Assembly (NCBI RefSeq): GCF_029193885.1 | Contig: NZ_JARFVB010000006.1 | Span: forward strand, 124,001-188,000 | Length of the DNA stretch: 64,000 nucleotides | Reading direction: 5' to 3' | DNA from: Flagellimonas yonaguniensis | GTDB lineage: Bacteria; Bacteroidota; Bacteroidia; Flavobacteriales; Flavobacteriaceae | Shown: positions 43,885-53,717 of the stretch, piece by piece | Numbering within the stretch: position 1 is the first letter of the stretch | Layout of the letters: each line of letters begins with the position of its first letter | Translations under genes and position numbers: made by a program | Notes under the pieces: generated by a model | Told to the model about the DNA's origin: nothing | Database searches by the model: none | Seen by the model: only the letters and a program-made list of their open reading frames with translations

Positions 43885-45141
43885 ATGTTCAATAAAGATA
43901 GATGGCGGGAAATTATCGAGGTGCTCACTACCAATGTGTGGCGCACCATCTTTACGGCTTTTGGGGTCTGTTGGGGCATATTTATATTGATTGTATTATT
44001 GGCCGCCGGCAAAGGATTGGAGAATGGCATCAAACAGGATTTTGGAAATATTGCCACCAATACCATGTTTATGTGGACCAGGGCCACCACCAAAGGCTAT
44101 GAAGGCCTGCCCAAAGGGAGGCGCTTTGAGTTTAAGATTGATGATGTGGCCGCATTGCGCGATAATGTGCCCAATCTTCGGTTTATTTCCCCTCGGAACC
44201 AATTGGGCGGTTTTGGTGGGAACAACAATGTGGTACGGGGAATCCGGACCGGAGCGTACAATGTATATGGTGATTATCCCGAAATCATCAACCAAGATCC
44301 CATGGCTGTCACGGCCGGACGGTTCCTGAACTATAATGACATCAAGGAAAAAAGAAAAGTGGCCATTATCGGGCAAGGGGTAAAAAACGACCTGTACAAT
44401 AAGGACGAAGATGCACTGGGAACTTACATCAAAATACAAGGGGTCAACTTTATGGTCATAGGAACCTATAAAAAAAACAATAGTGGAGGGGGTGAAGAGG
44501 GCCAAAAGGAAATATTCGTACCCTTTACCTCATTCTCCCAAGCCTTTAACCGAGGTGAAGATGTGGGTTGGATGGCCATTACGGCCAACGATGGCAGTTC
44601 CATTTCCCAACTCAAGGATAATATTGTGGATGTGATGAAGAAACGTCATAAAGTACACCCTGAGGATACCCGTGCGGTGGGCTATTTTGATCTCTACGAA
44701 CAATACAATAGGGTGGAAAGCCTTTTTGGAGCGTTAAAAGCAGTTGCCTATATCGTGGGGGTCATGGTGTTGCTTTCAGGAATCATCGGTGTGAGCAATA
44801 TCATGCTCATTGTGGTAAAAGAACGTACAAAGGAAATAGGAATACGCAGGGCACTTGGCGAACAGCCATGGTCCATAAAAAAGCAAATTTTGATGGAGTC
44901 CATTTTCCTGACCCTGATTTCGGGGATGGTGGGAATCATATTCGGGTCCTTGGTCATTTTTGGCATCAACTCCTTGCTTGATAGTGTTGGGCCAGTGGAT
45001 ATGTTCATGAGTCCAAGTGTGAGCGTTGGTGTGGTCACAGGGGCCTTGACCATTTTGATGGTGTCCGGGCTATTGGCAGGTTTCATTCCAGCACAGAGTG
45101 CCATACGAGTTAGGCCCATCGAAGCGTTGCGAACAGAATAG
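43885..45141 (+). CDS. MacB-like ABC transporter permease 2
   Basis: A 418-residue permease with the same layout as its neighbour: one N-terminal helix, a periplasmic domain and an FtsX domain (SNIMLIVVKERTKEIGIRRALG). The motifs NVYGDYPEI and KGRRFEF are shared with permease 4 at 48310 rather than with permease 1, suggesting that permeases 1 and 2 form a heterodimer. It begins 10 bases after permease 1 and is followed by adaptor 1. Confidence 0.92.
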   Translation: MFNKDRWREIIEVLTTNVWRTIFTAFGVCWGIFILIVLLAAGKGLENGIKQDFGNIATNTMFMWTRATTKGYEGLPKGRRFEFKIDDVAALRDNVPNLRFISPRNQLGGFGGNNNVVRGIRTGAYNVYGDYPEIINQDPMAVTAGRFLNYNDIKEKRKVAIIGQGVKNDLYNKDEDALGTYIKIQGVNFMVIGTYKKNNSGGGEEGQKEIFVPFTSFSQAFNRGEDVGWMAITANDGSSISQLKDNIVDVMKKRHKVHPEDTRAVGYFDLYEQYNRVESLFGALKAVAYIVGVMVLLSGIIGVSNIMLIVVKERTKEIGIRRALGEQPWSIKKQILMESIFLTLISGMVGIIFGSLVIFGINSLLDSVGPVDMFMSPSVSVGVVTGALTILMVSGLLAGFIPAQSAIRVRPIEALRTE

Positions 45142-45174
45142 TAGGTAAGAATCAATCAATTAACAGAAATTAAA

Positions 45175-46275
45175 ATGAAAAAATCGGTAACCATTGTCAT
45201 CTTGTTGCTCATCGTAATAGTGTTCGGTGGCTCCATGTACTACTTGTATCAGAAAAATGCTGAGGACCCAGTGGTATATCAAACAGAAACACCTTCCAAG
45301 CAGACCATTGTAAAAAAAGCGGTGGCCACGGGGAGCATTCTTCCTTTGGAAGAAGTATTGATCAAGCCCAATATCTCAGGAGTGATAGAGGAAATTTACG
45401 TAGAAGGTGGTGATTATGTAAAATCTGGTGATCTATTGGCCAAAATAAAGGTTGTCCCTAACTTATCTGCCCTTAACGATGCACGAAATGCCATTGATGA
45501 GACAAAAATAAATTTGGATGATCAAAAACGTAATTACGAACGCCAATCAACGCTATTTGGAAAAGGGGTAATTCCCAAAACAGATTTGGAGCGAGCCCAA
45601 GTTTCTTATGATCAAGCAAAACAAGCTTACGCTGCTGCCAATAAACGTTATGATATTGTAAAAACAGGAACCACGAGCGGCCTGAGCAGTTCTGCCAATA
45701 CCATGATCAGGGCCACCGTTAGCGGTATGGTTCTTGAAGTGCCTGTTGAAGTCGGTAATCAGGTCATTGAGAGCAATACCTTTAACGAGGGGACTACAAT
45801 TGCAGCTATTGCCGATGTCGACAAAATGATTTTTGAAGGAAAGGTTGACGAATCCGAGGTGGGCAAAATCAAAGAAGATTTGCCATTGGAAATTACCGTT
45901 GGTGCCATCGAAAATCATGTTTTTGACGCCGTTTTGGATTATATCGCACCTAAAGGCAAAGAAGAGAACGGTGCCATCCAATTTGAGATCAAGGGAACTT
46001 TAAAGAAGAACGATACCGTTTTTATAAGGGCAGGACTCAGTGCAAATGCATCCATTATCTTGGCACGAGCCGATAGCGTTCTGGCAGTAAAGGAAGCACT
46101 GGTTCAGTTTGATGATGACACCAAAAAACCATTTGTTGAGGTGGAAACCGCAGATGAGCAGTTTGAAAGGAAAGTAGTGGAACTCGGGGTCAGTGATGGT
46201 ATCTTTGTAGAGGTAAAGTCAGGCATAACGGAGACTGACAAGGTCAAGGTGTGGAACGCGCTGGCCGAGGAATAG
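45175..46275 (+). CDS. HlyD/MacA-type periplasmic adaptor 1
   Basis: A 366-residue membrane-fusion protein. One N-terminal anchor helix (about 5-24), a split lipoyl domain (KPNISGVIEEIYVEGGDYVKSG and the ATVSGMVLEVPVEVGNQV half), a helical hairpin (about 100-165) and beta-barrel domains. It bridges the permeases to a TolC-like channel. It is clearly paralogous to adaptor 2 at 49606. The 108-base gap to the ATPase gene may hold another promoter, but only weak boxes are seen. Confidence 0.93.
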   Translation: MKKSVTIVILLLIVIVFGGSMYYLYQKNAEDPVVYQTETPSKQTIVKKAVATGSILPLEEVLIKPNISGVIEEIYVEGGDYVKSGDLLAKIKVVPNLSALNDARNAIDETKINLDDQKRNYERQSTLFGKGVIPKTDLERAQVSYDQAKQAYAAANKRYDIVKTGTTSGLSSSANTMIRATVSGMVLEVPVEVGNQVIESNTFNEGTTIAAIADVDKMIFEGKVDESEVGKIKEDLPLEITVGAIENHVFDAVLDYIAPKGKEENGAIQFEIKGTLKKNDTVFIRAGLSANASIILARADSVLAVKEALVQFDDDTKKPFVEVETADEQFERKVVELGVSDGIFVEVKSGITETDKVKVWNALAEE

Positions 46276-46383
46276 TGTACAGAAATCACTGTTCGCAAAA
46301 AAAAGTAAAAAATCTTGTAACATTTTAACAACATATATGTCTTACTAGCAGAAGTAAAAGTAAGATAGCTAACATCATCAATC

Positions 46384-47085
46384 ATGATAGAAATCAAAGA
46401 TCTTCATAAATCCTATAAAATGGGGAGCAACTCCCTTCATGTTTTAAAAGGCATAAATTTTAAAGTAGAAGAAGGGGAACTTGTGGCCATTATGGGGTCT
46501 TCAGGATCTGGTAAATCTACTTTGTTGAACATTTTGGGGATGTTGGATGGGGCGGATTCCGGTGAGTATACCTTGGATGGTGTACCGATTAAAAATTTGA
46601 GCGAAACCAAAGCTGCCCAGTATAGAAACAAGTTCTTGGGATTCATTTTCCAATCCTTTAACCTTATCAACTACAAAAGTGCCGTCGAAAATGTGGCATT
46701 ACCGTTATACTACCAAAAAGTACCAAGAAAGGAGCGTCAGGAAAAAGCGATGCAATATTTGGAGAGGGTTGGGCTAAAACCTTGGGCCGACCACCTGCCC
46801 AGTGAACTTTCCGGTGGGCAGAAGCAAAGGGTGGCCATTGCCCGTGCCATGGCAGCAGAGCCAAAAGTGCTTTTGGCGGATGAGCCAACAGGTGCTTTGG
46901 ACAGTAAAACTTCCTATGAGGTAATGGACCTGATCCAAAAAATCAACGATGAAGGAAACACTATATTGGTAGTGACCCACGAAGAGGATATTGCACACAT
47001 GTGCAAGCGAATTGTACATCTAAAGGACGGTGTTATCGTAGAAGATAAAAAAGTCGAACAAGTAAGAGCGGAACAGTATGTTTGA
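46384..47085 (+). CDS. MacB/LolD-type ABC transporter ATPase
   Basis: A 233-residue ATPase with Walker A GSSGSGKST, signature LSGGQKQR, Walker B VLLADEPTGALD and the switch histidine in VVTHEED. It is of the LolD/MacB type that drives substrate extrusion from the periplasm. It is the only ATPase in the cluster and lies between the two permease-adaptor modules, so it probably serves both. It overlaps permease 3 by 8 bases. Confidence 0.95.
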   Translation: MIEIKDLHKSYKMGSNSLHVLKGINFKVEEGELVAIMGSSGSGKSTLLNILGMLDGADSGEYTLDGVPIKNLSETKAAQYRNKFLGFIFQSFNLINYKSAVENVALPLYYQKVPRKERQEKAMQYLERVGLKPWADHLPSELSGGQKQRVAIARAMAAEPKVLLADEPTGALDSKTSYEVMDLIQKINDEGNTILVVTHEEDIAHMCKRIVHLKDGVIVEDKKVEQVRAEQYV

Positions 47086-48307
47086 TCGGGACGTTTGGCA
47101 GGAAATATTCAATACACTTAAGACCAATAAGCTGAGGACCTTTTTGACGGGGTTCTCTGTGGGGTGGGCCATCTTTATTTTGGTAATGCTCCTAGCTTCG
47201 GTCAATGGCATGCAAAATGGTTTTGTAGGTCAGTTCAATGATGATGCCACCAATTCCATTTTCGTTCGTCCAGGAACCACTTCCAAGGCATACGGTGGTT
47301 TTGAGGCAGGTAGACGTATCCAGCTAAAGAATGATGACCTGGAATATATCAAGCAAAGCTTTCCAAACGATATTGAATATATAAGTGCCCGTTATTATGC
47401 AAACGCAATAGCACGATACAAGGAGGAAACGGGGTCTTACTCCGTGCAAGCTACTCACCCTGACCATCAGGCCATAGAAAAAACTTTGGTGACGGCTGGC
47501 AGGTACATCAATGAGGCGGATATCATCAATAAGGCCAAAGTTGCGGTAATTGGTAGAAAGGTCGCGGAAGACCTGTTCAAAAACGAAGACCCACTTGGAA
47601 AATTTGTCGAGTTCAATGGCCTGCCTTTTCGGGTGATCGGAATATTTACCGATGATGGCGATGATAATGCAGAAAGAAGGATCTATGCCCCAGTAAGCAC
47701 TTATCAACGCATTTATGGGAACACCAATGAAATAGCCAGTATAGCATTGACCTATAATCCCAATTATGATTTAACGGAGGCATTGGATTTTTCGGAACGA
47801 TTGGAAATATTGATGAAGCGTAGGCATAAAATCGCACCAGAAGACCAAGCTGGACTGAATGTATGGAACTATGCTGAGGCGTTCAATAATATCAGCAGCT
47901 TTACAGCGGTGCTGAAAGGAATTGGTATAGGGGTCGGCTTCTTGATCCTCATTGCGGGAATCGTGGGTATCGGAAATATCATGGTCTTTACCATTAAAGA
48001 ACGGACCAAGGAAATAGGGGTGCGTAAGGCATTGGGTGCAAGACCACGACAAATAGTCAACCTAGTATTGTTGGAGTCCGTTTTCATCACGGCTATTTCC
48101 GGTTTTGTAGGACTATTGTTCGCCTGGATGATATTGGCCGCCATTGGCCCCATGATCGAGACACCGGCATTCAGCAATCCATCCGTAAGCCTTTCGGTGG
48201 TGGTCACGGCCACGATAATATTGATTATTGCAGGTGTGTTGGCGGGATTGTTGCCAGCTATGAAAGCTGCAAATGTGAAACCCATTGTTGCACTTAGTGA
48301 TAAATAG
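47078..48307 (+). CDS. MacB-like ABC transporter permease 3
   Basis: A 409-residue permease with the N-terminal helix, periplasmic domain and FtsX domain (GNIMVFTIKERTKEIGVRKALGA). RTFLTGFSVGWAIFILV and GRRIQLKND pair it with permease 1. Its start overlaps the ATPase gene by 8 bases, and permease 4 starts 2 bases after its stop, indicating tight coupling. Confidence 0.92.
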   Translation: MFDRDVWQEIFNTLKTNKLRTFLTGFSVGWAIFILVMLLASVNGMQNGFVGQFNDDATNSIFVRPGTTSKAYGGFEAGRRIQLKNDDLEYIKQSFPNDIEYISARYYANAIARYKEETGSYSVQATHPDHQAIEKTLVTAGRYINEADIINKAKVAVIGRKVAEDLFKNEDPLGKFVEFNGLPFRVIGIFTDDGDDNAERRIYAPVSTYQRIYGNTNEIASIALTYNPNYDLTEALDFSERLEILMKRRHKIAPEDQAGLNVWNYAEAFNNISSFTAVLKGIGIGVGFLILIAGIVGIGNIMVFTIKERTKEIGVRKALGARPRQIVNLVLLESVFITAISGFVGLLFAWMILAAIGPMIETPAFSNPSVSLSVVVTATIILIIAGVLAGLLPAMKAANVKPIVALSDK

Positions 48308-48309
48308 TT

Positions 48310-49566
48310 ATGTGGTTATTTGATAAAGACTTGTGGATAGAGATTTTTCATACCCTGGGCAAGAATATGTTCAGAACCTTCCTTACCATGCTTGGAGTGA
48401 TCTTTGCCATGATTATTTTGGTGCTGTTGTTGGGTTCTGCCAATGGGATGAGCAATGGTTTCAATAAAATATTTGCGGGGACGGCTTCCAACAGTTTATT
48501 TGTATGGGGGCAGTCAACCTCTGAACCATACAAAGGTTTTGAACGGGGAAGAAGGATTCGCTACAAATTGGAAGATGCCGAAATCTTAAAAAAACAGATT
48601 CCAGAAATAGAAGTGCTTGCCCCTAGAATAGAGTTGGCAAGCCATAGAGGGACAGTAAGTGTATACCGTAACGGGCAAACCAGTGGTTCGGCTGTATATG
48701 GGGATTATCCGGAGATAGATAATATTACCAAAAAGAAACTGGTGGAAGGTAGGTTCCTGAACCAAACCGATATTGATTACTCAAAAAAAGTATGTGTGAT
48801 CGGGGAGGAGACCTATAAGCTCCTTTTTGAGAAAGGAGAGAAGGCCATGGGGGAGGAAATCCGTATCAATGGGGTATACTTTACCGTGGTGGGGATTTAC
48901 AAGCCTAACAATAATATCAACATTGATGGTGAGAATGCGGTGTTTATTCCGTTCAGTACCTTTCAAAAAGCTTTCAATTCAGGTGATAGAATGGGCTGGA
49001 TGGCCATTGCTGTACAAGAGAGCACGCCCGTGTCCTTTGTGGAAAGTCAAATCAAGACCATCTTAAAGGCCAAGTACGATATCCATCCAGATGACGAACG
49101 TGCCATAGGAAGTTTCGATATGTCCGAAATATTCAACAACATTACGGCTTTTACCACCGTGCTGCAGGGATTCTCATTTTTTGTCGGGATTTTTACCTTG
49201 CTCGCTGGTGTAATTGCCATTAGTAATATCCTTTTGATTACAGTAAAGGAGCGTACACAGGAGATTGGAGTTAGAAGGGCACTTGGGGCCACTCCCGTAA
49301 TCGTAAAACGCCAGATCGTGCTTGAAGCGATAGTGTTGACCGCTTTTGCCGGACTGGTGGGGTTTGCCGTGGCAGTAGGAATATTATCCATTATGAATTC
49401 CATGTGGGGAAGTGGGGACAATTTTCCATTCGTACAGCCCATGATCAGCATACCTCAGTTCGTCATATCATTTATTTTAATGGTGGGGCTGAGTGTTCTT
49501 ATTGGTCTTTTACCGGCAAACAGAGCAGTAAAAATCAAACCTATAGATGCATTAAGAGAAGAATAA
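48310..49566 (+). CDS. MacB-like ABC transporter permease 4
   Basis: A 418-residue permease. The N-terminal RTFLTMLGVIFAMIILV, the GRRIRYKLED segment and VYGDYPEI match permease 2, so permeases 3 and 4 repeat the order of 1 and 2. The FtsX domain reads ISNILLITVKERTQEIGVRRALGA. It is followed by adaptor 2 after 39 bases. Confidence 0.92.
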   Translation: MWLFDKDLWIEIFHTLGKNMFRTFLTMLGVIFAMIILVLLLGSANGMSNGFNKIFAGTASNSLFVWGQSTSEPYKGFERGRRIRYKLEDAEILKKQIPEIEVLAPRIELASHRGTVSVYRNGQTSGSAVYGDYPEIDNITKKKLVEGRFLNQTDIDYSKKVCVIGEETYKLLFEKGEKAMGEEIRINGVYFTVVGIYKPNNNINIDGENAVFIPFSTFQKAFNSGDRMGWMAIAVQESTPVSFVESQIKTILKAKYDIHPDDERAIGSFDMSEIFNNITAFTTVLQGFSFFVGIFTLLAGVIAISNILLITVKERTQEIGVRRALGATPVIVKRQIVLEAIVLTAFAGLVGFAVAVGILSIMNSMWGSGDNFPFVQPMISIPQFVISFILMVGLSVLIGLLPANRAVKIKPIDALREE

Positions 49567-49605
49567 TCATCATTACAATTAAATAACGAAATCAAATAAG
49601 CAAGA

Positions 49606-50721
49606 ATGAACAAGTATGTAAAATACGGATTGATAGGGATAGTGGTCATTGGTATTTTGGCCGCTGTAGTCTACTTTTTAAAGCAGAACAGTACTCCTGT
49701 AGAGCTGTATAAAACCGAAACAGCAGAACGAAAGGACATCGTAAATAAAGTAATCGTTACCGGAAAGGTAATACCAGAGGATGAAATCAATATCAAGCCT
49801 CAAATCTCTGGGATTATTGATAAAATTCTTTTGGAAGAGGGTGTTCGTGTGGAGTCTGGCGATCTTATCGCTGTCATCAAGGTGGTTCCCAATGAGCAAT
49901 CATTGAACCAAGCAGCAGGAAGGGTCAGAACAGCTGAACTTGCTTTGAACAATGCAAAAATCGAATATGACAGAAATAAGACGTTATTTGACAAAGGCGT
50001 GATTTCCAGTCAAGATTTCAACAATTTGAAGTTGACCTATGATCAGGCATTACAAGAGTTGAAAAATGCACAGGCCGATTATCAAATTATCAGAAAAGGT
50101 TCAGCCGGTGGTTCTGCCAGTGCCAATACCAATATTAGAGCCACAGTTTCAGGAACCATACTTGAAATTCCCGTGAAAGAAGGGGATCAGGTCATTCAAA
50201 GTAACAACTTTAACGATGGTACCACTATTGCCACCATTGCCGATATGTCCAAAATGATATTTGAAGGAGAAGTGGACGAGGCCGAAGTGGGCAAGCTCAA
50301 TGTGGGTATGCCATTGGAAATCAGTCTTGGTGCATTGGAAGAGCAGAAATTTGATGCCAAGCTAAAGTTCATCGCACCAAAAGGTGTTGAGGAAGAAGGT
50401 GCCGTGCAGTTCAAGATCGAGGGTGACCTCGATGTAAAGGAAAGCGACAGCACTTCCTACGTAAGGGCTGGTTATAGTGCCAATGCATCCATTGTTTTGG
50501 AAGAGAAAAAAGATGTGCTGTCCATTAAAGAAGCTTTGCTTCAGTTTGATAAGGAGACAGAGAAACCATACGTGGAAGTACAAACAGGCGAAAATGAATT
50601 CGAACGTAGAGATCTTGAATTGGGAGTTAGTGACGGTATAGATGTAGAGATTGTTTCTGGCATAGATGAAGAGGATAAAATCAAAGTCTGGAACAAGCTC
50701 GAGAGCAGATCTGAAGATTAA
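49606..50721 (+). CDS. HlyD/MacA-type periplasmic adaptor 2
   Basis: A 371-residue membrane-fusion protein with an anchor helix (about 7-26), split lipoyl domain (KPQISGIIDKILLEEGVRV and ATVSGTILEIPVKEGDQV), hairpin and barrel. It shares long blocks with adaptor 1 (for example DLIAVIKVVPN versus DLLAKIKVVPN, and FEGEVDEAEVGK versus FEGKVDESEVGK). It lies before the TolC-like channel gene. Confidence 0.93.
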   Translation: MNKYVKYGLIGIVVIGILAAVVYFLKQNSTPVELYKTETAERKDIVNKVIVTGKVIPEDEINIKPQISGIIDKILLEEGVRVESGDLIAVIKVVPNEQSLNQAAGRVRTAELALNNAKIEYDRNKTLFDKGVISSQDFNNLKLTYDQALQELKNAQADYQIIRKGSAGGSASANTNIRATVSGTILEIPVKEGDQVIQSNNFNDGTTIATIADMSKMIFEGEVDEAEVGKLNVGMPLEISLGALEEQKFDAKLKFIAPKGVEEEGAVQFKIEGDLDVKESDSTSYVRAGYSANASIVLEEKKDVLSIKEALLQFDKETEKPYVEVQTGENEFERRDLELGVSDGIDVEIVSGIDEEDKIKVWNKLESRSED

Positions 50722-50763
50722 TCCATGCTGACCATCATTATATAAACCAAAATCAAAAAACGA

Positions 50764-52113
50764 ATGAAAAATAGCATAACCATATTATTACTGTTGTTTG
50801 CCGTTACCTTATCCAGTGCGCAGGTGCGCAAATGGACGCTGAGGGAATGTGTGGAATACGCAGTGGAGAACAACTTGACCGTAGAACAATATGAACTGGA
50901 TTTGGAGAATGCCAAGATTGATAGGTCCGATGCCATGGGTAATCTTTTGCCCAGCTTAAATGGAACGGCATCGGCTTCAAGTAACACGGGTTTCTCCATT
51001 AACCCAACAAACAACTTGCCGACAAATAGCACGGCCAACAATGTGAATATCAGTGCATCTTCCAGCATAACTTTATTTGATGGATTACGGAACATCAATC
51101 AGTTGAACAGGGCTAAAATGAACGCTGTTGCGAATCAGTACCGTCTGGATAATCTAAAGGATGATATTCGCTTGAACGTGGCCAATGCCTATTTGCAACT
51201 GATTTCCAACAAGGAGCAGCTCAAGACCTTTAGGGCACAATACGCCGTTACGGAACAGGATTTAAAAAGAACCAAGGAATTGGTGGAATCCGGAGTGGTT
51301 CCCAGAGGGGATCTTTTGGAAATCGAGGCCACGGCGGCCAATCAAGAGCAACAGATCATTAATGGTGAAAGCTTGGTGTTGATTTCCAAAGTGAATTTGG
51401 CCCAATTGCTTCAGATCACCGATTACGAGAATTTTGATATTGCCGAGGAAGAGTTTGATATTCCGCCGTCTGATATTCTGGATAACTCCCCAAAAGTGAT
51501 TTTTGATAAGGCTTTGGGTTTCAGGAACGATATCAAATTTTCTGAATCCAATGTGGATTTGGCCGAACAGGACCTTAAAATTGCAAAAGGTGCCTATTTG
51601 CCCACCTTGTCTGCTTTTTTTCAGTATGGAACCCGATATTCCAATGTAACACAAATACCCGATGAAAACGGAGTGGCTTACACACCAAGTCTAAAAGATC
51701 AATTGTGGATTTTTGATGGTATCAGTTATGGAGCACAGCTCAATATTCCTATTTTCAACGGTTGGAGTACAAGGAACAATGTAATGCGGTCAAGGATAAG
51801 TTTGGAAAAGGCCCAATTGCAATTGGAACAGGATAAGTTGGATTTGGAAAACACCATACAACAGGCTTATGTTGATGTAAGCACCTTTGAGAAAGCCTAT
51901 AGTGCAGCCGAAAAAACGTTGGAAGCTAGGCGTTTGTCTTATGAGTATGCCAAAGAACGCTACGATGTAGGTCTAATGAATGCCTTCGAATATAGTCAGG
52001 CGCAGGCTAGGGTAGAGAATGCCCAAGCCGATGTGATCCGTACCAAGTACGATTATATCTTCCGATTGAAAATATTGGAGTTCTACTTTGGTATACCCAT
52101 TTCATTAAACTAG
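50764..52113 (+). CDS. TolC-family outer-membrane efflux protein
   Basis: A 449-residue outer-membrane channel with a Sec signal (cleavage near SSAQ, about residue 20) and two repeats of the OEP domain, each with long coiled-coil helices (LDLENAKIDRSDAMGNLLPSL; QLQLEQDKLDLENTIQQAYV). It should complete the tripartite exporter with the adaptors and permeases upstream. It is the last gene of the cluster. Confidence 0.94.
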   Translation: MKNSITILLLLFAVTLSSAQVRKWTLRECVEYAVENNLTVEQYELDLENAKIDRSDAMGNLLPSLNGTASASSNTGFSINPTNNLPTNSTANNVNISASSSITLFDGLRNINQLNRAKMNAVANQYRLDNLKDDIRLNVANAYLQLISNKEQLKTFRAQYAVTEQDLKRTKELVESGVVPRGDLLEIEATAANQEQQIINGESLVLISKVNLAQLLQITDYENFDIAEEEFDIPPSDILDNSPKVIFDKALGFRNDIKFSESNVDLAEQDLKIAKGAYLPTLSAFFQYGTRYSNVTQIPDENGVAYTPSLKDQLWIFDGISYGAQLNIPIFNGWSTRNNVMRSRISLEKAQLQLEQDKLDLENTIQQAYVDVSTFEKAYSAAEKTLEARRLSYEYAKERYDVGLMNAFEYSQAQARVENAQADVIRTKYDYIFRLKILEFYFGIPISLN

Positions 52114-52121
52114 TATCTTTG
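52087..52121 (+). promoter_or_regulatory. Promoter of tsaB
   Basis: TTTG (52087-52090), a 23-base spacer and a perfect TATCTTTG (52114-52121). The box ends 8 bases before the ATG at 52130, so the message would be almost leaderless. Confidence 0.55.
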
Positions 52122-52129
52122 TGGCCGCT

Positions 52130-52810
52130 ATGGCCATAATACTACATTTAGAAACCGCGACCACCAATTGCTCCGTGAGCATTTCAAAGGATGACGAAAT
52201 CGTTGTCTTGAAAGAGAACAATGCGGCGAGCTATTCGCACTCCGAGCAATTGCATCTATTTATAAAAGAAGCCTTGGAAGAGGCTTCTTTGTCATTTTCG
52301 GACCTCGATGCCGTTGCCATCAGCAAAGGCCCCGGTTCGTATACGGGACTCCGAATCGGTGTATCTTCCGCCAAGGGGCTGTGCTTTTCTTTGGATTTAC
52401 CCTTGATCTCCGTGCCCACTCTGCAAAGTATGGCGCATCAGCTGCAATTAAAATCAGATGAATTGGTTATTCCCGTGCTGGATGCAAGGCGAATGGAGGT
52501 GTATTCCTGCGTTTACGATGCTGCATATAAAGAAGTTCGCGACACCCGTGCAGAAGTTATCAATGAGGAGTCTTTTACAGAATATGTTTCCGGCAATAAG
52601 GTGTACATTGTGGGGAGTGGAGCAGAAAAATGTAGGGGTGTCTTGCAACACCCCAATTTTGTTTTTGATGTATCCGTGGTTCCTTCAGCAAAGGATATGG
52701 CCCCGATTGCATTTAAGAAATACGAAGCCGGTCAATTTGAGGACGTGGCTTACTTTGAGCCTTATTACCTCAAGGACTTTGTCCTTCAGCAGAAAAAGAA
52801 GAAAAATTAA
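52130..52810 (+). CDS. tsaB: tRNA threonylcarbamoyladenosine biosynthesis protein TsaB
   Basis: TsaB pairs with TsaD in making t6A37 of ANN-reading tRNAs. The ASKHA fold starts MAIILHLETATTNCSVSI and continues with DAVAISKGPGSYTGLRIG, the family signature. The frame extends to a GTG at 52121, but that codon overlaps the promoter box; ATG 52130 gives the normal N-terminus and 226 residues. Its stop overlaps that of the convergent mscS gene (shared TTAA). Confidence 0.95.
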   Translation: MAIILHLETATTNCSVSISKDDEIVVLKENNAASYSHSEQLHLFIKEALEEASLSFSDLDAVAISKGPGSYTGLRIGVSSAKGLCFSLDLPLISVPTLQSMAHQLQLKSDELVIPVLDARRMEVYSCVYDAAYKEVRDTRAEVINEESFTEYVSGNKVYIVGSGAEKCRGVLQHPNFVFDVSVVPSAKDMAPIAFKKYEAGQFEDVAYFEPYYLKDFVLQQKKKKN

Positions 52811-53634
52811 TCTTCCATGGCCTTGTGCATTACCCTTTGCGGGAAAGGAATCTCGATTCCTGCTGCATCAAATCGTAATTTGGTCTGTTCTATCACGTAA
52901 AAATGTGCTGGCCAAAATACATCGTTATTGGCCCAAAAACGCAATGTCAGGTTTACAGAACTGTCCGCCAAGGCCCCAACGTATACTTCGGGAGCTGGTT
53001 CGGTATTGATGCTCGGATTGTCCTCGCAGATCTGTAAAAGAATCTCTTTGGCCTCTTTGATGTTCGACGCATATCCAATCCCAACATCGATTTTGTCCCT
53101 ACGGGTGTTTTCCATATTGTAGTTGACAATGTTACCATTGGATAACTGTCCATTGGGTATGATTGCAATTTGGTTGCCAAACGTACTTAGTTTTGTGCTA
53201 AAAATGGTTATCTCCTTTACCGTACCGTCAACCCCTTGGGCCGAAATGAAATCGCCCAATTTAAATGGTTTAAAAATCAAAATGAGAACCCCTCCTGCAA
53301 AATTGGCCAGAGATCCTTGGAGGGCCAAGCCAATGGCGAGTCCGGCAGCACCGACCAAGGCCACCAATGATGAGGTTTTCACACCCAATTGTGTCACTAC
53401 CAATACAAACACTAATGCTTTAAGGATGATGCTGATAAAACTCTGTAAAAACGACTCCAAGGTTTCATCATAATCCTTTTTGGTAAAAAATCGATGGACC
53501 ATTTTATTGACCAATTTGATAATCCAAAGACCAACGAAAAAAATAATGACCGCAGTGACAAAATCGGGTAAGATCCTCATCGCCCATTCAATGGCTTCAT
53601 CTATGTAAGTTTGATAGTTTGCTAATTCTTCCAT
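52807..53634 (-). CDS. Small-conductance mechanosensitive channel (MscS family)
   Basis: A 275-residue channel that opens under membrane tension to release solutes. Three transmembrane helices (about 20-40, 62-85, 90-115), the pore helix with its Gly/Ala-rich ALVGAAGLAIGLALQGSLANFAGG, and the soluble beta and alpha/beta domains ending FPQRVMHK. Length and layout match the compact MscS type. It is monocistronic and convergent with tsaB. Confidence 0.95.
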   Translation of the reverse strand: MEELANYQTYIDEAIEWAMRILPDFVTAVIIFFVGLWIIKLVNKMVHRFFTKKDYDETLESFLQSFISIILKALVFVLVVTQLGVKTSSLVALVGAAGLAIGLALQGSLANFAGGVLILIFKPFKLGDFISAQGVDGTVKEITIFSTKLSTFGNQIAIIPNGQLSNGNIVNYNMENTRRDKIDVGIGYASNIKEAKEILLQICEDNPSINTEPAPEVYVGALADSSVNLTLRFWANNDVFWPAHFYVIEQTKLRFDAAGIEIPFPQRVMHKAMED

Positions 53635-53717
53635 AATGGTTTTTTAGTTTAAATGGCAACGTAGCCAATATTCACATGAAATAAAAGAAAAGGTTTTTAA
53701 ACAAATGTTAATGTTGC

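Noticed and set aside
42630-45141. Permeases 1 and 2 as remnants of a broken MacB
   Set aside because: Both are full length for ATPase-less permeases with all helices and FtsX motifs, and the adjacent ATPase gene explains the missing domain.
52458-53009. 183-codon plus-strand frame spanning the tsaB-mscS junction
   Set aside because: It is an out-of-frame reading of tsaB continuing into the antisense of mscS; both genes are intact.
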